Shown here piece after piece: positions 1 to 8,663 of a stretch of 64,000 nucleotides of DNA. The stretch is from Actinotignum schaalii FB123-CNA-2. Its GTDB lineage: Bacteria; Actinomycetota; Actinomycetes; Actinomycetales; Actinomycetaceae. The notes below the pieces were generated by a model, which was given only the letters and a program-made list of their open reading frames with translations, ran no database searches and had not been told where the DNA came from. The position numbers were made by a program, and so were the translations under genes. Where the stretch lies: contig NZ_KE150262.1 of assembly GCF_000411135.1 (NCBI RefSeq), forward strand, positions 114,419-178,418. Direction: 5' to 3'. Within the stretch, counting starts at the first letter, position 1. Each line of letters opens with the position of its first letter.

Positions 1-70
1 ATACGAAACTCCAAGTAAGAATCCAGGTATTTTTCCCGGCGCCTACCAACGTGGTAAAGTAGCGCAGTGC

Positions 71-143
71 GCCCCGATAGCTCAGGGGATAGAGCGTTCG
101 CCTCCGGAGCGAAAGGCCGCAGGTTCGAATCCTGTTCGGGGCA
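71..143 (+). tRNA. tRNA-Arg (anticodon CCG)
   Basis: The 73 bases fold as a cloverleaf. The acceptor stem GCCCCGA pairs with UCGGGGC, a GCTC/GAGC D-stem follows, the anticodon arm has the loop CTCCGGA, and the T-arm carries the usual GGTTCGAATCC. The anticodon is CCG, which decodes the arginine codon CGG. The discriminator base is A and CCA is not encoded. A long hairpin lies just downstream. Confidence 0.95.
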
Positions 144-156
144 CAAATCGCATCAA

Positions 157-192
157 GATGGGCCCGCGTATCGAAAGATATGCGGGCCCATC
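157..192. terminator. Hairpin downstream of tRNA-Arg
   Basis: An 11-bp arm, GATGGGCCCGC, repeats as its exact complement, with further pairing around a GAAA loop. There is no clear U-run. It sits between the tRNA and the converging alcohol dehydrogenase gene, so it may terminate both; that role is inferred. Confidence 0.5.
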
Positions 193-280
193 GCGCTACG
201 CTGGTGGCCCGAGCTGCGCCGTCGTTCCACAAGCGCCCCGTCGTTCCGCAACGCGCGCGGGCGCAACACGCCACCGCTAC

Positions 281-1225
281 TTAATACTCAACAACCAGGC
301 GCCCCACGACCTCGTGATTCTTGAGCTTCTCGATACCCTCGGGAATCTCCTCGAAGGGGATGGTGGTGACCTGCGGGGTGAGTTTCCCGGTGGCCATGAA
401 CTCGTAAATCCCGGCAATATCTGCCTTGGTACCGCCGTTAGAACCGATGAGGCGGCACTGGTTGAGGATGAGACTCTTCGTGGAAATAAGGGATTCCAGC
501 TTGCCCATTCCCACAACCACCACGGTGCCATCGCGGCGAATAATATCCACGGCGTCCGCGGTGGTGGTGCCGAAACCGGCAAAGTCTACGATGAGATCAA
601 AGGTAATATCCGAGAAGTCCTTGATGTTCCCTTTTACGCCCTTGGCGCCGATCTTTTCGGCCAGCGGCCACACCTTTTCGTTGATTTCAGCCACGTACAC
701 ATCCGCGCCGGCGAGAACCGCCACCCGCGCACCGATCTGCCCGAGCCCACCCAGGCCAATAATTCCCACGGTTTGGCCCTTTTGCAGGCCACCCTGGGTC
801 ACAACCGCCGCGTGGGACGTCATTCCGGCATCGGTTGCCGCGGCGCCCAGAACAAAATCAACCCCGTCCGGAAGCGGGACAAGCGCTTCGGCCGGAACCG
901 CCATTTTTGGAGCGAAACCGCCATCGAAACTGTAGCCCGGGGCGCCGGCCGCGGTGGTGGGGCACACACCTACGCGGTCCCCGACCTGGTATTCGGTGAC
1001 ACCCTCGCCCACTTCGGCCACAACGCCCGAATTTTCATGCCCGATGGTGATAGGCCGTTTGGCGAGCATAGATAGCCAGCCCTCGTCCGTGAGCAGACCG
1101 ACATCCGAGTGGCAAATACCGGCCGCCTTCATCTCCAGAACTACTTCGCCCGGACCGGCCGTGGGTTCAGGAACCTCATTGAGAACAAGAGGTTCGTGGG
1201 TATTGGTAAATTGCCAAGCCTTCAT
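281..1225 (-). CDS. Zinc-dependent alcohol dehydrogenase (MDR family) lacking the structural-zinc lobe
   Basis: This is a 314-residue NAD(P)-dependent medium-chain alcohol dehydrogenase that would interconvert alcohols and aldehydes or ketones in the cytoplasm. Catalytic zinc ligands are visible as Cys38 (GICHSD), His63-Glu64 (GHENSG) and probably Asp132 (TDAGMTS), as in Rhodococcus ADH-A-type enzymes. The nucleotide fold has GLGGLG at 157-162. The four-cysteine loop that normally binds structural zinc, expected after GDRVGV, is absent, which explains the short length (relatives are about 340 residues). The ATG at 1225 is chosen because AAAGGAG precedes it; the open frame extends further upstream without support. 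It is a single gene, and the physiological substrate cannot be told. Confidence 0.88.
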   Translation of the reverse strand: MKAWQFTNTHEPLVLNEVPEPTAGPGEVVLEMKAAGICHSDVGLLTDEGWLSMLAKRPITIGHENSGVVAEVGEGVTEYQVGDRVGVCPTTAAGAPGYSFDGGFAPKMAVPAEALVPLPDGVDFVLGAAATDAGMTSHAAVVTQGGLQKGQTVGIIGLGGLGQIGARVAVLAGADVYVAEINEKVWPLAEKIGAKGVKGNIKDFSDITFDLIVDFAGFGTTTADAVDIIRRDGTVVVVGMGKLESLISTKSLILNQCRLIGSNGGTKADIAGIYEFMATGKLTPQVTTIPFEEIPEGIEKLKNHEVVGRLVVEY

Positions 1226-1410
1226 CACAACTCCTTTTATGTGGCGGTGCGGCGCTTCGATGCACCGCAAGGAACTTTAAGCCTAGCATTTCTTGTTTGT
1301 TTCGTCACTATTTGCGCGGTGGTTGCGCTGAGAGCGTGCGGTGCGAGCGCGGTGCGGGAGATGGTACGACGCCGCCGCTACCTGCCACGCTCCCCTCCCG
1401 CTACCGGGGT

Positions 1411-2274
1411 TTAAATCCGCACCGAGTACTGCGAGCGGTCGAAATAGTTGCGCATAGTGCTCGGTTCGTCGGTAATAATGCCATCAACACCCAGGTCAAG
1501 GAGTCTCTCCGCCTCCGCGGCCGAATTAATTGTCCAGGCGTGTACCGCCAGACCCTGCGCGTGAGCGAGCTGCACAAAACGAGCGGTGAGCACGGGAACC
1601 GGGCGCCCGAGCTTACCGTCCTCCTCCTCGCGGCGGCGCAAGCGTGAAAGAGGGCGGGGTAGCGAGCGCGGGCGGGGCAGCGCGATATCAACCGGCACCT
1701 GAACTGCCTGGAAGCCGCGCTGCGAGCCGGGGAATTTTGCGATGCGCACCCCCTGCACCCCGGGCAAGCGGGAGAGAGCCATAAGCCAGGCCACCGCGGA
1801 GCGGCCCAGTGAAAATGTGGCTCCCGGGAGCTGACTACGCATACGCTCCACGCGAGGCTGGGAGAAACTTGCCAGGCACACCCGCCTGGCAGCCCCGGTG
1901 CGCCGCACCGCCGCCACCAGCGGTTCCACGGCCGCATCGGATTTCGCGTCGAGATTAAAAACAGCATCCGGGAAGGCGTCGAGGACTTCGTCTAGGCGCG
2001 GCGGGCGTTCCCCGGCTTCGTTACGGACCTGCGCAACTTCCGCCCAGGTGTGCGCACTGACCGGGCCGACCCCGTCCGTGGTGCGGTCCAGAAGCGGATC
2101 GTGGAGGATAACCGCCACCCCGTCCGCGGTAGTATGCACATCCGATTCGATATGCCGAAATCCCGCGCGGTAAACAGCATCAAAAGCGCGCAGGGAGTTT
2201 TCCGGGTATTCGTTACCGCCACCGCGGTGGGCGATGATGAGCGCCGGCCCATCAATATCGTAGAGTCGCCCCAT
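1411..2274 (-). CDS. Glycerophosphodiester phosphodiesterase
   Basis: This 287-residue GDPD-family enzyme would hydrolyse glycerophosphodiesters from phospholipid turnover to glycerol-3-phosphate and an alcohol. The catalytic set is present: His16-Arg17 (AHRGG), Glu25-Asn26 (YPENS), Glu43 and Asp45 (IESDVH), and His58 (LHDP). No signal peptide is seen, so it is probably cytosolic. Its ATG overlaps the stop of the upstream M23 gene as TAATG, which suggests translational coupling. Two organophosphate transporter-like genes lie in the same window at 55.5-58.2 kb, but a functional link is only a guess. Confidence 0.88.
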   Translation of the reverse strand: MGRLYDIDGPALIIAHRGGGNEYPENSLRAFDAVYRAGFRHIESDVHTTADGVAVILHDPLLDRTTDGVGPVSAHTWAEVAQVRNEAGERPPRLDEVLDAFPDAVFNLDAKSDAAVEPLVAAVRRTGAARRVCLASFSQPRVERMRSQLPGATFSLGRSAVAWLMALSRLPGVQGVRIAKFPGSQRGFQAVQVPVDIALPRPRSLPRPLSRLRRREEEDGKLGRPVPVLTARFVQLAHAQGLAVHAWTINSAAEAERLLDLGVDGIITDEPSTMRNYFDRSQYSVRI

Positions 2275-3842
2275 TACTTACAATCCGCCTCGAGAGGCTG
2301 GGCTTGACGTTCTTCCAGGAAGGCGAGCGGGTCGAGGAGTTCGTCATTGGCGGCGTGAATCTCCAGGTGGAGGTGCGGGCCAGTGGAATAGCCATTCGAA
2401 CCCACCGCTCCGATCACGTCACCGGCCTTGACTTTGTCACCGGCCTTGACGAAAACTCCGTCGTCGTACATATGGATATACCAGGAGCTGAACTTTTCCC
2501 CGTTAATGGTGTGCTCAATAATAATGAGATTATTGGAGCGGCCCTGGATGCCTTCACCGGCGTGCTTGACCACACCGTCGGCAATGGCATGGATCGGGGT
2601 ACCGGCCGGAGCGCCGAAGTCCTGCCCGGCGTGGGAGGATACCTCACCGGAGATCGGATCCACGCGGGTGCCGAAAGGCGAGGTGAGGCGGTAGCTGCCC
2701 TCGGGAAGTGGCTTAACGATGAGGCGATCCGTGGGGATATCAAAAGCGGCGCGGGTGCCGGAGGCCCCGGCGGAGGTCGGGCAGGCACGACGCGGATTTT
2801 CTGCCGCGGTGCGGGCCTGGGCGCGCTGAATCGCACCGACTTCCCCGGTGAGCTGGGCCGGGGTGGTGAATTCTTCCGCTACGGGTGCCACAAAAGCCGG
2901 GTTGGCGGCCTGCGCCGCATTCCCCTGCAAGGTGGACATGACGGGAAGTACCATACCCAGGCAAGCCACCGCGCCAATAAGAATATTGCGGTAGGGAGAA
3001 ACGGAACGCGCCACCGCCCATTGCGCGGCAGCCCCGGCCAGGATACGGTCTGAACGTTCCCGGTTCTGCGCGCGCCCGCGGGCTTCACCCGCACGCAGCG
3101 CCGCGCCAATTTCCGATTCGGAGAGGACTTCCGTGCCCTCGCTATCGGTAATTCCCCCCGCGGCGCCGATTCCTGCGGTAGGCGCTGCCTCGCAAGCGGC
3201 TACGGTCAAAGAAGAAGGAAGAACGACGCCGAAAGCGGCCCCGCGCCCCACTTCTACCTGCGGTTTCAGTTCCGGGGTGGGGAGCGCTGCGGTATCTGAC
3301 TCGGTGCTTGCGGGTACCGCGGTGCAGGCCCGTTTGCCGCGCGCGGGAAGCTCACGCACCGTTGCGAGCGGTGCGTGTGTTGAGGTTGAAGCAACCGGAG
3401 CGAGCGCTGCAACTGTTGCTACCGTTGCGGCCGTTTCTACGGTTGCGACCGGGGCGACGGCAGCAGCGCGACGCCCGCGCCGCGCGGATTGTGATGCTTC
3501 AGCCCGTTTGCCGGGGGCGCGCACCCGGTCAGTACCTTCTGCGGTAGGCACCGCCCGGGAAGTTGAACGGGATACCGGCGCGGCAGCACGGCGGGCACGG
3601 CCAGCAGAAGTTTCAGGCAAAGCAGACACGGCATGCGAAGTGGGAATCGCATCCGCAGCAGGCGCTACGTGTGATGCGCGCGCGGCGTGTGACGGGGCCG
3701 TGTGCGAGCCTGCAAGCCGCGAGCTTTCCGCACCCACATCCGCGGTGCTGCGCACGGCGCGTTTCCCAACGCGCTCCTGCGGAGCCTCGCTCGCCCGGAC
3801 AGCCCTGCGCCCGCCGCGAGAGGTGTGGTGTGCCGCGCTCAC
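2274..3842 (-). CDS. Membrane-anchored M23 metallopeptidase
   Basis: This is a LytM-type peptidoglycan endopeptidase of 522 residues. The C-terminal M23 domain (about residues 383-505) has SSHAGQDF (His404, Asp408 zinc ligands), the conserved YIHM histidine and GPHLHLE (His490, His492). One transmembrane segment (NILIGAVACLGMVL) precedes the domain. The N-terminal 250 residues are a low-complexity Ala/Arg/Thr-rich cytoplasmic tail. The GTG at 3842 is preferred because AAGGAGA lies just upstream; an in-frame ATG at 3878 has no proper ribosome-binding site. It is followed by the overlapping GDPD gene. A wall-remodelling role is expected. The long disordered cytosolic tail is unusual and could tether the enzyme to other factors. 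Confidence 0.85.
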   Translation of the reverse strand: MSAAHHTSRGGRRAVRASEAPQERVGKRAVRSTADVGAESSRLAGSHTAPSHAARASHVAPAADAIPTSHAVSALPETSAGRARRAAAPVSRSTSRAVPTAEGTDRVRAPGKRAEASQSARRGRRAAAVAPVATVETAATVATVAALAPVASTSTHAPLATVRELPARGKRACTAVPASTESDTAALPTPELKPQVEVGRGAAFGVVLPSSLTVAACEAAPTAGIGAAGGITDSEGTEVLSESEIGAALRAGEARGRAQNRERSDRILAGAAAQWAVARSVSPYRNILIGAVACLGMVLPVMSTLQGNAAQAANPAFVAPVAEEFTTPAQLTGEVGAIQRAQARTAAENPRRACPTSAGASGTRAAFDIPTDRLIVKPLPEGSYRLTSPFGTRVDPISGEVSSHAGQDFGAPAGTPIHAIADGVVKHAGEGIQGRSNNLIIIEHTINGEKFSSWYIHMYDDGVFVKAGDKVKAGDVIGAVGSNGYSTGPHLHLEIHAANDELLDPLAFLEERQAQPLEADCK

Positions 3843-4035
3843 TGCTCTCCTTATAATTTCCACCCCGAGACCGGTCATTCCACCGGCCTATTACTGTTAC
3901 AAAATGATAACGGTCAGCGCTCGAAAGGCAAAGAGTTTTCGCCACATGACCCGTCGTGCCCCGCGCGCTAGCCACGCCATCCCGCTCCCGAAGCACACTC
4001 ATGACATACCACTATATCGGCGCTATCTCGCGGTT

Positions 4036-5061
4036 TTAGGAACGGCGCTGCATGGAATCACGCACGTCTCCGACGAGGTCCTCAATCACGTCTTCGAGGA
4101 AGATCACACCCGTTACCTTTCCGTTATCTTCCACGATGGCCATATGCGTACCCGAGGTTTGCATAGTCCGCAGGGCATCCTCCACACCCGTACTGGCGGC
4201 CAGGCTGCGCACCGGGCGCACCAACCGGGCGGAAATGGGCAGTTCGCGCTGGGCGGCGTCGAGAATATCTTTCACGTGAATATACCCGACGATATTCCCG
4301 CCACTGACCAGCGGGAAACGTGAATACCCGTGGTCGGCCACCAGCCGTTCCACCTGCGCGGGCGTGGCGGTGCGCGGGCAGGTCACCACCTTATCTAGGG
4401 GCAGCATGGTGTCCCCCACCTGATGTTCGGAAAATTCCAGCGCCCCGGTAATAAGACCCTGGGTATCTTGGAGTACCCCGGCCGCTTGGGACGCGTGCAC
4501 AATCGCCGCTACTTCGGGGGCGGTAAAAGCGGAGATGACCTCGTCTTTGGGTTTCATACCCATCCAGGAAACGATATGAACCGCGAGCCAGTTGAGGGAT
4601 CCGGTTACCGGGCGGAAGATGCGATCAAAAATCAGTAGCGAGGGCACGAAGAGCATGCCGAGGCGTTCGGGATGGGTGACCGCGAGATTCTTCGGCACCA
4701 TTTCTCCCAGGATCACGTGCAGGGCGGTCACCAGGAGCAGGGCCAGCACAAAAGCGATGGTGTGGGCGAGAACCGCCCCAGCACCCACAGCAGCCAGCGG
4801 TACCAGCAGCAGGGCCGCGAGCGCCGGTTCCGCGAGCGCCCCGAGAGCCACCGAGCACAGGGTCACGCCGAGCTGGCAGGCGGCCAGCATTTCATTGAGG
4901 TTGCGGGAGGCCGCCAGGGTTTTCGCGGCGCGCGGATTACTTTCCGCCAGGGGTTCCAGGCGAGAGGGCCGCGAGGCGGTGAGCGCAAACTCGCAGGCCA
5001 CGAAATAAGCGTTTCCGGCGAGCAGCAGCACGGTGAGAATAAGGGCGAGGGTATTACTCAT
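4036..5061 (-). CDS. CNNM/CorC-type membrane protein with CBS pair, short form
   Basis: The 341-residue protein has an N-terminal DUF21/CNNM transmembrane domain (about residues 1-190; VACEFALTASRPSRL is the typical start) followed by a CBS-domain pair (about 200-335). It stops right after the second CBS domain and lacks the C-terminal transporter-associated CorC/HlyC domain that its neighbour keeps. Such proteins are linked to Mg2+/Co2+ export and are often annotated as hemolysins. It overlaps the upstream paralogue by 8 bp, so the two probably form one operon and possibly a heteromeric transporter. The substrate is not determined by the sequence. Confidence 0.87.
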   Translation of the reverse strand: MSNTLALILTVLLLAGNAYFVACEFALTASRPSRLEPLAESNPRAAKTLAASRNLNEMLAACQLGVTLCSVALGALAEPALAALLLVPLAAVGAGAVLAHTIAFVLALLLVTALHVILGEMVPKNLAVTHPERLGMLFVPSLLIFDRIFRPVTGSLNWLAVHIVSWMGMKPKDEVISAFTAPEVAAIVHASQAAGVLQDTQGLITGALEFSEHQVGDTMLPLDKVVTCPRTATPAQVERLVADHGYSRFPLVSGGNIVGYIHVKDILDAAQRELPISARLVRPVRSLAASTGVEDALRTMQTSGTHMAIVEDNGKVTGVIFLEDVIEDLVGDVRDSMQRRS

Positions 5062-6355
5062 GGATTTTCACCTCCACCGTTTCCACGCGCCGCTCGTCCA
5101 TAGCGCGCACGGTCAGCTGGGCGTCGTCGACCTCCACCGTGTCCCCCACCACGGGGATGCGGCCAAGTTCGGCCATAATCAGCCCTCCGAGGGTTTCGTA
5201 GGGACCGTCTTCGGGCAGGCGCACCCCGCAGATACGGAAGGCTTCGTCCGGGCGCAGCAATCCGGGCACTACCCAGGTTCCCGGTGCGGTGCGGCGCGCG
5301 CCTCCGCCGCGGCGGTCGTGTTCGTCCGAAATATTGCCGACGATTTCTTCCACGGCGTCCTCGAGCGTCACGATTCCGGAGGTGCCGCCATATTCGTCGA
5401 CGACGACGGCCGTTTGGCCACCGATATCTCGAAGCACCACGAGGAGCTCGGGTAATTCCATCGTTTCGGGTACCGCAAATGCTTCGCGCATCACCGAGGA
5501 GGAAGTAACGGGCACCTCCGCGCGCCGCTCGGCGGGAATGGCCACGGCGGGGCGCAGGTGCGCGAATCCGCGAATATCGTCGAGGCCGCCCTCACCCACC
5601 ACGGGGAAACGCGAGAAGCCGGTGGTACGCGCCGCGGTGATCACATCCGCGGCGGAGGCGCTTTCTTCCAGGTACTCCACCCGGCCACGGTCGGTCATAA
5701 TATCGATGGCGGTGAGCCCGCCCGCGCCGATGGAGGCGGTCAGCAGGCGTGCGGTGGAGGGCTCCAGGGTTCCTGCTGCCGCGGATTGGCGCACCAGGGC
5801 ACCCAGTTCCGGACCCGAGCGCGCCCCGGATATTTCATCGGCCGGTTCCACGCCCATGCGGCGCAACAACCAGTTCGCGGTGGCGTTGAAAGACACGATC
5901 ACGGGTTTGAAGACCACGCTGAAGGCGTGCAGGGGCCCGCCCACCCGGGCCGCGGTGCGCAGAGGCTCGGCCAGCGCCATATTTTTCGGCACCAATTCCC
6001 CGACGAGCATGGAGAAGAGATTGACGAGGAGGAAGGCCGCGGCCGCGGCAATAGCAACCGCCGCAGCACGTGCCACCCCGGCCGCACCGAGCCAGCCCGT
6101 CAATATTTCCGTGAGGGGTTGTTGAGCCACGTAGCCGAGCAGAATCGTGGTGATGGTAATGCCCACCTGGCAGGCGGACAGGAAGAGGGAGAGGTGGTGG
6201 AGGCGTCCGGCCACACTGGCGGCGGCCGGGTCCTCAGCGGCGCGTGATTCCACCGCGGCAGGATCCAGGGCCACCAGGGAGAATTCCGCGGCCACAAAAA
6301 GCGCGGTTCCCAGCGTGAGGAGGATGCCAAGAAGTAAGAGAAGAGCGTTGGTCAC
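5054..6355 (-). CDS. CNNM/CorC-type membrane protein with CBS pair, full-length form
   Basis: This 433-residue paralogue of the downstream gene contains the DUF21/CNNM membrane domain (about 1-195), two CBS domains (about 210-335, with DEYGGTSGIVTLED in the second) and a C-terminal CorC_HlyC domain ending near TVEVDDAQLTVRAM. Family knowledge points to divalent-cation efflux regulated by nucleotide binding to the CBS module. It starts at an ATG 8 bp inside the overlap arrangement with the shorter paralogue, and the two are co-oriented. Tandem pairs of this kind are common in actinomycetes. Confidence 0.88.
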   Translation of the reverse strand: MTNALLLLLGILLTLGTALFVAAEFSLVALDPAAVESRAAEDPAAASVAGRLHHLSLFLSACQVGITITTILLGYVAQQPLTEILTGWLGAAGVARAAAVAIAAAAAFLLVNLFSMLVGELVPKNMALAEPLRTAARVGGPLHAFSVVFKPVIVSFNATANWLLRRMGVEPADEISGARSGPELGALVRQSAAAGTLEPSTARLLTASIGAGGLTAIDIMTDRGRVEYLEESASAADVITAARTTGFSRFPVVGEGGLDDIRGFAHLRPAVAIPAERRAEVPVTSSSVMREAFAVPETMELPELLVVLRDIGGQTAVVVDEYGGTSGIVTLEDAVEEIVGNISDEHDRRGGGARRTAPGTWVVPGLLRPDEAFRICGVRLPEDGPYETLGGLIMAELGRIPVVGDTVEVDDAQLTVRAMDERRVETVEVKIHE

Positions 6356-6450
6356 ATAAACTCCAGGGTAGGTACTTCTTGCAGTCTAGCGATTCCCGCG
6401 TCCCGCGCGGCGAGCACGGTAGGATTTACGTAGTAACAAGGGAGGCAGCC

Positions 6451-7041
6451 GTGGATTCTTTACGTGTCATCTTCATAGGCGATGAGTTGGTGGCCGGGTA
6501 CGGCGATGCGCGGGCCCTCGGATGGACGGGCCGCGTTATGGCACGCACTCTCACCGATCCTCCGCTTCTCCCCCTCACTTTGGCTGTGCCCGGTGAAACG
6601 ATTTCGGAGATGGCGGAGCGCTGGGAGCGGGAAGTTGCTTTGCGTACCGGACCGGATATTGAGGCGCGCCTGGTTATCGGGCTGGGTAGTCACGATCTGG
6701 AGCGCGGGGGCACCATGGCGCGGGCGCGCCTGCACCTGGCGAATCTGCTGGATTCCGCGGACCGTATGCGGATGCGCCCCTTCGTGGTGGGCCCGCCCCC
6801 GCGCCCGGATCTGCCCCGCGATGTGCAGCTCAATTTGTCCAATGCCTACCGGGATGTGACCGAGCGGCGCCGTTTCCCCTTCGTGGATACTTTTAGCCCG
6901 CTGGTTGACCACGAGCAGTGGAATACCGATATGGACCTGAGCGGGGGTTATACGCCCCGCCAGGCCGGTTACGGGCTTATGGCCTGGCTGGTGCTCCACC
7001 ACGGGTGGAACCAGTGGCTCGGGATTCGCGAAGCTCTTTAG
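6451..7041 (+). CDS. SGNH/GDSL-fold protein with no recognisable catalytic residues
   Basis: The 196-residue protein begins at a GTG preceded by AAGGGAGG. It has the SGNH layout: block I near residue 10 (FIGDELVAGYGD), block II (AVPGETI), block III (GLGSHDL) and block V near the C-terminus (GGYTPRQAGYGLMA). The nucleophile serine is Glu12, the block III asparagine is His, and the block V Asp-x-x-His is gone. This is therefore probably a pseudo-hydrolase, or an enzyme using other chemistry. No signal peptide is seen. It converges on the YrdC-domain gene. The fold is assigned from motif order alone, so the function is unknown. Confidence 0.7.
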   Translation: MDSLRVIFIGDELVAGYGDARALGWTGRVMARTLTDPPLLPLTLAVPGETISEMAERWEREVALRTGPDIEARLVIGLGSHDLERGGTMARARLHLANLLDSADRMRMRPFVVGPPPRPDLPRDVQLNLSNAYRDVTERRRFPFVDTFSPLVDHEQWNTDMDLSGGYTPRQAGYGLMAWLVLHHGWNQWLGIREAL

Positions 7042-7045
7042 TGGC

Positions 7046-7831
7046 TTAGTAGTATGCTCCCTGCCGGAAATCCCAGCTGAGGAATGATTCGGAAAGCAGC
7101 TGGAGAATCCGATCCAGGTACACACCCTTACGGATAAGTACCGGCGCCGGGGCAACCATGCGCTGCCCGTTCTGTTCGGGCACCAGTTTCCCGGATTCAT
7201 CTACGAAAGACACCATTACCCCCTGCTCCCATCGCGTGGCTTCTGAGGCATCGGGCTGGATGGACGTCACGTAGTCATCGGCTTCGATCACCAGGTCCGC
7301 TTCGGTGGCGATATCGGTTCCGATCCCTTCCACCTTGCCGCGGTTCCCGCGCCCGGAAGGGTTCGCCGAGGAGGCAAAGACCAGCTTCTCATCCTTCTCC
7401 CACAGCTCCGCCGCGATCTGCTCGGCAGCCCTGCCGTAGCGAATCACGAAACAGGAGGTTCCGCGTCCGTCGCGCACCAGATTACGTGCTTCGCCTTCTT
7501 CCGGAATGTATTTTTCAGCAGCCTCGGCACGCCAGGGCAGGATGCAGCCCATGAGGATATCTTTATCCCAGTTCTTCTGGTAAAAATCGCGGATTTCCGG
7601 AGTCAGCTGCGCCAGGGTTTCCAGCTCTTGCATGGAGCCACACAGCACCACGGCGGGCTTATTGCGCTTACGGTTCTTCACCGCAAATTTCCGTTCCAGA
7701 CCGGCCGAATCTGTAGTCGCGATAATATAGCCAACCTTGGTGGGGAGCACGCACATGGCGCCGCCCGCGCGAAGTAGCTGGGTGGCTTCCGTATTCAGTT
7801 CGCCATTCCAGTGCACGTATCCTTCAGCCAC
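7046..7831 (-). CDS. Sua5/YciO/YrdC-domain protein
   Basis: This 261-residue protein carries a YrdC fold. The N-terminal LRAGGAMCVLPTKVGYI and the KRNKPAVVLC segment match the ATP/threonine site region, and the S-x-N signature appears in SSANPSGRGN. Relatives make threonylcarbamoyl-AMP for t6A tRNA modification, but the divergence from TsaC/Sua5 suggests a YciO-like side branch. The start is set at GTG 7831 because AAGGAGG lies 6 bp upstream; the longer frame to 7891 lacks such a site. The gene is divergent from the DUF4011 helicase. Confidence 0.8.
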   Translation of the reverse strand: MAEGYVHWNGELNTEATQLLRAGGAMCVLPTKVGYIIATTDSAGLERKFAVKNRKRNKPAVVLCGSMQELETLAQLTPEIRDFYQKNWDKDILMGCILPWRAEAAEKYIPEEGEARNLVRDGRGTSCFVIRYGRAAEQIAAELWEKDEKLVFASSANPSGRGNRGKVEGIGTDIATEADLVIEADDYVTSIQPDASEATRWEQGVMVSFVDESGKLVPEQNGQRMVAPAPVLIRKGVYLDRILQLLSESFLSWDFRQGAYY

Positions 7832-8145
7832 GCGGGCCTCCTTCTCTTCTCTTATGCCGTGGGTGGTTCCGTTTCCGAGTGAAACCTTCACGCGGAGTTC
7901 GTTTCTAGTACGACGCCGCCCGGCGCCTACCGCGCCGGGAAACCGCGCACTCTGGAGACTAATGTAAATTCCAGATTCTGAGACACATTGTTCACATATT
8001 GGACGCGCGCATCGTTCCGCGGACTAAAATACCCGCCTGCCCGGGAGCGATACGGAGTAACATATCGGGTGGACTGTCGAAAATATCGCCGATTGCCAAT
8101 GAGGACGCGGCGCACGAAACACCGTACGGAAAGGCACTAGCGGGA
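7832..8145. other. Intergenic region between YrdC gene and DUF4011 helicase
   Basis: These 314 bp separate divergent genes. They contain a TACGACGCCG motif (7909-7918) touching an 8-bp hairpin CCCGGCGC/GCGCCGGG (7919-7939), and a second inverted repeat TCTGGA-N13-TCCAGA (7951-7975). A more AT-rich stretch near 7960-8000 is the likely promoter zone for the helicase. No further gene is seen. Confidence 0.45.
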
Positions 8146-8412
8146 ATGAGCGGAGTGGGATCTGAGGGAGTCGACGTTCTTGTTGTGGAATCCCGAATCC
8201 TTCGCGTTGAGATCTCCTACGCCGGGAAAACTGGCTGGGCGCTTGCCCATAACCAGGTTCCCGTTATCAAAAACATTCTTGTTACCAACGTTTCGGATAG
8301 CGAGGCGAGCGAGCAGGCGCATCTGGAACTTTCCGCTCGCATCGGCACGAATCCGCTTTTCGACCTCACGATCCCCCTTCCCGAACTCCGGCCGGAAAGG
8401 CCACCCCGGTAG
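8146..8412 (+). pseudogene. N-terminal fragment of the DUF4011 helicase, out of frame with the rest
   Basis: The frame opens at ATG 8146 and ends at TAG 8410-8412. Its product (VEISYAGKTGWALAHNQVPV and so on) looks like the N-terminal beta-rich segment of DUF4011 helicases, which continues after a gap of one base in the next frame. The continuation starts at 8397 (AAG GCC ACC CCG GTA, KATPV) and runs without a stop into the large frame. One missing base in GGAAAGG (8394-8400) restores a single protein. Either the gene carries a -1 frameshift or the assembly has an error. The exact start is uncertain because no strong ribosome-binding site is seen. Confidence 0.7.
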
Positions 8413-8663
8413 CACCGCGTTTCCTCGCGCAGACCCGTCTCGACCCGAGCAATCCCCTGCTACAGGCCACCGAATCCCAACCCGGAACCCTGGAAGCGCA
8501 CCTGCGTACCGAGGGGAGTTCCGCTTCCGGGTATGCCCGGACCGATATACGTATCCTCGCTCCGAATGAGTGGTTCCACGCTCCGGCATATTTTGAGTCC
8601 CTGGCAGCTTTTGCGCAGCCCAATGCCCCGCAAATTCCCGCGCTGGTACGCAAGGTTTCCGAT

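Noticed and set aside
158-1075. 305-residue plus-strand frame opposite the alcohol dehydrogenase
   Set aside because: It is a shadow of the conserved minus-strand gene and has no family features.
3843-4035. c-di-AMP riboswitch before the M23 peptidase gene
   Set aside because: Such elements are known upstream of actinobacterial wall hydrolases, but no matching conserved segments were found.
3133-4323. Long plus-strand frame opposite the M23 peptidase N-terminus
   Set aside because: Its Ala/Arg/Thr-rich sequence mirrors the low-complexity minus-strand coding sequence.
8394-8400. Programmed -1 frameshift in the DUF4011 gene
   Set aside because: The sequence GGAAAGG is not of the X-XXY-YYZ type and no stimulatory structure was evident, so mutation or assembly error is more likely.
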